The position numbers and the translations under genes are program-made. From CAZUNO01 sp964621445 [NCBI: Candidatus Hadarchaeota archaeon] (GTDB lineage Archaea > CAYQAE01 > CAYVLA01): a DNA stretch of 44,332 nt. Each line of letters starts with the position of its first letter. Within the stretch, counting starts at the first letter, position 1. Shown piece after piece: positions 41,546-44,332 of the stretch. The notes beneath the pieces were generated by a model that was not told where the DNA came from, searched no databases, and was given only the letters and a program-made list of their open reading frames with translations. Location: the NCBI GenBank assembly GCA_964621445.1, contig CAZUNO010000024.1:1-44332 (forward strand). The letters run 5' to 3'.

Positions 41546-41719
41546 ATGATTGCCATGCCAAGAAACGATGCAAAGCGTTGGAGAAGAAAGGTGGAAAGGA
41601 TAATTAAATCCTCTCTGGACAAGGAAGAAAACAGGAAGAAGGAATTTTCACAGGAATACCACGACAAGGTCCTTCAAAAAATTCAGAAAGGAAGAAAAAA
41701 GCAGGAAAAGGAAGAATGA
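41546..41719 (+). CDS. Small basic helical protein, 57 residues
   Basis: A complete frame of 57 codons from ATG 41546 (54 from ATG 41555, perhaps the better start). It reads MPRNDAKRWRRKVERIIKSS and goes on as a Lys/Glu-rich helix ending KKQEKEE. About 20 residues are Lys or Arg. Such proteins may bind nucleic acid. The upstream 110 bases are AT-rich. The following 168 bases before the next gene hold no gene I can see. No family recognised. Confidence 0.45.
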   Translation: MIAMPRNDAKRWRRKVERIIKSSLDKEENRKKEFSQEYHDKVLQKIQKGRKKQEKEE

Positions 41720-41887
41720 TTAACTTTGCATGAACCTCCTAGGCGCTTGATTATCTAAGTTTATCGTTTCATCCTTATGATATTAAACCCGTACATCCTT
41801 TGCCCAGGTACCGAACCGGGATAATCACTTGAGGACGCATCCAAGAGATATTTTAGGGAGATCCGAGAAGAGTGGTGATGGATTTTT

Positions 41888-43159
41888 GTGGAAACTATAC
41901 CCGCTCTCAGTCATTTATTCATTTGTCAAAAGCTCCTCCTATCACTTCTTATCATCTCTTTGGTTTTGCCGGTGACCTTGGGCGAGGATCAAATCAATGT
42001 CCTAGCGATAGGTCAAGTATTACCGGGGGAATCCCCAATACCCCTCTGGTTTGGTGCTGACCCTCTCGTCGACTATGTGCTAGTCCCCACGGAAGCAGAC
42101 TTCTGCCAGGGCTATAGTGGTGCTTCCTTCAAGAGAATCATCCGATTGTACTTCCCTAGGACCAGGAAGGTTTTGGTGGATGGCTTCGATTTCCTGGTTT
42201 TCCCGGATGGAAGGTTGGACCATTTCACCTCTTCCCAGATGATGGATATGAAGCATGCCGTGGAAAACGGACTGGGAAGCTTCGTAACTATGGGAGGGGG
42301 TCTAGGCACCCCGAGTGGCTCGGTATACCCTAGTTGGGCGAACTCCGTACTAAGAGAGATCCTGCCGGTTGAGCTCAACGATAAGATGAGGCGGGACTCA
42401 TCTGCTTTCACTATCGAGGTGATGAAGAGAGACCCGGCTCTCCTATCTATGTTCATTCCACTGGGTATAGAGGAATTCAGGGGAACCTGGTTCACTAATC
42501 TAATGTTAAAACCCGGGGTTACGGTTTGGGGTAATTTGAGGGTGGTGGCAGAGGCTCACATATCCATAGGTCTAGGGGAGACGACCGAATGGTTGGTTTC
42601 GCGTAGGGCCGGGCCAAAGGGTGGTATTTCCTGGGCGGTGGCAGACGATCTTGATGCTCCCTGGTGGTCCTCGGTGATCATCCCTAGCGATAACCAGTAT
42701 GCGGGGGATGTTTTTATGAACATACTTATTCACTCCACTGGAGGCCCCCTACCGGAAAATATTTACCAGCTTCACCGTTTGCGAAATTTGTACTCCGATT
42801 ACCGGGTGGAAAAGTCACTGCTAACCGGTCTGCTTGAATTTGCGGATAGCTTCGGGGCCAATACCCGTGGAATTTACTCCAAGATCCAGAAGATAGACGA
42901 AACAGGGGGAGAATCTGTTGATTATTACCGGGATTACAGATTCGGAGAGGCGACGGAGAAGATTGAGAATGCAGTTTCCAGGCTGAGGGAACTGAAGGAT
43001 GAGGCCACTGATCTCAAGGATAAAACTCTATTTTGGATCTATCTAACCCAGTGGATAGCGGTTACTGGGACCTTTCTCATCTGTGGATATCTGGTATGGA
43101 GCCTAATGGTTCGGCGCAGACTCTACCGAGAGGTTTCGACCACGCGTATGACCATCTGA
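41888..43159 (+). CDS. Membrane-anchored glutamine-amidotransferase-like extracellular protein
   Basis: 423 residues from GTG 41888. Signal peptide (about 15-32; LLLSLLIISLVLPVTLG), then a domain of about 220 residues with INVLAIGQVLPGESPIP, FDFLVFPDGRLDHF, ENGLGSFVTMGGGLGTPSG, like the GATase1-like fold of putative glutamine amidotransferases, though no nucleophilic Cys elbow is seen. A coiled region (about 300-385) and a membrane helix (about 388-410) follow, with a short basic tail inside the cell. Probably a surface binding protein. Its stop is 57 bases before the propeller gene. Confidence 0.65.
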   Translation: METIPALSHLFICQKLLLSLLIISLVLPVTLGEDQINVLAIGQVLPGESPIPLWFGADPLVDYVLVPTEADFCQGYSGASFKRIIRLYFPRTRKVLVDGFDFLVFPDGRLDHFTSSQMMDMKHAVENGLGSFVTMGGGLGTPSGSVYPSWANSVLREILPVELNDKMRRDSSAFTIEVMKRDPALLSMFIPLGIEEFRGTWFTNLMLKPGVTVWGNLRVVAEAHISIGLGETTEWLVSRRAGPKGGISWAVADDLDAPWWSSVIIPSDNQYAGDVFMNILIHSTGGPLPENIYQLHRLRNLYSDYRVEKSLLTGLLEFADSFGANTRGIYSKIQKIDETGGESVDYYRDYRFGEATEKIENAVSRLRELKDEATDLKDKTLFWIYLTQWIAVTGTFLICGYLVWSLMVRRRLYREVSTTRMTI

Positions 43160-43215
43160 GGAGCAGAGGTCCGGGCCCGAAGACTTTTTAAGGGATTTCT
43201 AACCTTACAAAGGAC

Positions 43216-44332
43216 ATGCCGAGGTCTAAACTCTTCCCCACGTAATTGTTTTACTGTTAGTGATTCCCCTAGCTCAGGGCGTTGAACCAGCTCAGGTTGG
43301 TTGCAATGTCTTTGGTGCTTTCCAGGGCGAGGATTCGATTAGGTTTACCACCAATGATAAGGGAATTTACCTTTTCTCACCGTCGATTGGAACCATGGAT
43401 CATCTGGTTGCACCGGTGGATATACCGGTCAATGAAACGACCTGCGGTATTATTGCGTTGGGAAGGATTTGGTTGGGCACCGACGAGGGTCTTTACTACT
43501 CGGATGCTGATGATATGGTTTGGACCGAGGTGGACGAAAACAACCTGCCCTCTCCTAAAATCAATTGCATGGCGGTGGATGAAGGGTCTCTCTGGGTGGG
43601 CACACCCAAGGGAGCGGTAAAACTGGATTCCGGTTCGTGGAGAACTTATACCAAATCGGATGGCATGGGTGACGATTGGGTAATGGATATCGAGGTGCAG
43701 GGAGAACAAGTGTGGTTTGGGACACTCAGAGGGGGATATCAAGGTACACACCATCAACGGATACCTGGGAATCATGAGGTACGGGTGAAGGCCTGATCTC
43801 CAGGACCGTGTTCTCCATTTCCTGTTCAGTCTCGCGGGTCTTTGTCGCTACTGCCAGTGGTTTTTCGGTTTTTGATCTCGATTCGGAGGAATTTGCCAAT
43901 TACGGATTTGGGCAGCTTCCTAGCTCATCAGTCACCTGTTGCGCATGGTCCGATGAGCTTGAACAGGCATGGATAGGAACGGGAAAAGGAATTGCCATTT
44001 GGCAAGAGGACGAGGAAAAACCTGACCGTGATCCAGGAGGTTGGGGAGATAAAACTCGGTAAGATAAATGGGATAGAGGTTCTGGACGGGGTGTTATGGG
44101 TGATGCGAAGCACCACGGAATGGTTCTACCACAGAACAACGGGTGTACTTGGTTATGACCTTGAGGATTCAAAATGGATTCGCCCTACATTTCTCGATGT
44201 TCTCGTCGATCAATCAGGGTATAGCCCAGGTCATCCCAAGGAGTTTTTGGTCCAGTGCAACAAACCGCTGGATGAGCCCGGGGGTTTCAGGGTGTTGAGT
44301 GGGGCTGGCAAGGAGGTATACCAAGGTCACTT
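43216..44332 (+). pseudogene. Secreted beta-propeller / CelD_N protein, frameshifted and open at the right edge
   Basis: From ATG 43216 (AAAGG just upstream; TTTTTAAGG about 28 bases before) a signal peptide MPRSKLFPHVIVLLLVIP can be read if one C is restored in CCCC at 43236-43239. Propeller blades follow (IWLGTDEGLYYSD, LWVGTPKGAVKLDSG, VWFGT, AWIGTGKGIAIW). Further apparent single-base excesses lie in GGGGG (43731-43735), GGG (43783-43785) and AAAAA (44016-44020). Frame 3 then carries LWVMRS and a cellulase N-terminal Ig-like start, VLVDQSGYSPGHPKEFLVQC, to the window end. A glycoside hydrolase of GH9 type may continue outside. Broken gene or indel errors. Confidence 0.65.

Noticed and set aside
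1-44332. CRISPR array, insertion sequence or prophage
   Set aside because: No regularly spaced repeats, transposase, integrase or phage structural gene was found.

Overview
The window is archaeal chromosome, most likely euryarchaeal and probably Thermoplasmata-like. It carries archaeal information-processing genes: TFB, TFS, RNA polymerase subunit L, exosome Csl4, Dph2, RIO1 kinase and an archaeal-type adenylate kinase. It also has a preQ0/archaeosine operon with an archaeal MptA-type GTP cyclohydrolase. Many genes start with GTG or TTG, and several have a TATA-like box about 25-30 bases before the start codon, as expected for leaderless archaeal transcripts. The lineage is an inference; no rRNA or tRNA gene was seen.

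Layout. 1-9.2 kb: the first codons of a DegT-type aminotransferase, purC, a flavodoxin/radical-SAM pair, a membrane-anchored alpha-toroid-like protein with a coiled-coil partner, an apparently inactive transglutaminase-like membrane protein, a four-CBS protein, glycyl-tRNA synthetase, a SWIM zinc-finger protein and a secreted protein. 9.2-13.2 kb: an FGGY sugar kinase with a class II aldolase, TFB, and a second class II aldolase. 13.2-17.5 kb (minus strand): a tightly packed run dph2, METTL5-like methyltransferase, csl4, rpoL, RNase III-like, DUF99, Nudix, tfs. 17.6-19.0 kb: RIO1 and adkA, convergent. 19.2-22.9 kb: queC-queE-mptA-DUF366-queD, which covers the path from GTP to preQ0. 22.9-24.4 kb: two overlapping amidohydrolase-fold genes, one of which has lost its metal ligands. 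24.5-25.5 kb: an HTH regulator, thioredoxin and a Cys-rich membrane protein with a perfect palindrome at the thioredoxin start. 25.5-31.6 kb: zinc-ribbon, lipoprotein, argF, RDD, DUF2085, phosphodiesterase-like, alpha-toroid-like and degenerate ABC ATPase genes.

31.7-44.3 kb is an accessory region with a carbohydrate flavour: an FAD oxidoreductase with a discoidin-like tail, an MBL hydrolase, a UroD-like protein, a DOMON protein, an LMW phosphatase, a third amidohydrolase, an AGE-family epimerase, a GC-rich DUF4838 protein, a membrane-anchored GATase-like protein, and at the right edge a secreted beta-propeller running into a cellulase-type N-terminal Ig domain. Several of these resemble families common in Planctomycetes and Verrucomicrobia, which suggests lateral acquisition.

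The AGE gene has two apparent frameshifts and the propeller gene four. All six fall in homopolymer runs (glyS may hide another at its start), so indel errors in the sequence are a serious possibility alongside true pseudogenes. Nothing looks like a CRISPR array, insertion sequence or prophage. No intergenic gap exceeds 300 bases once short and corrected genes are counted.
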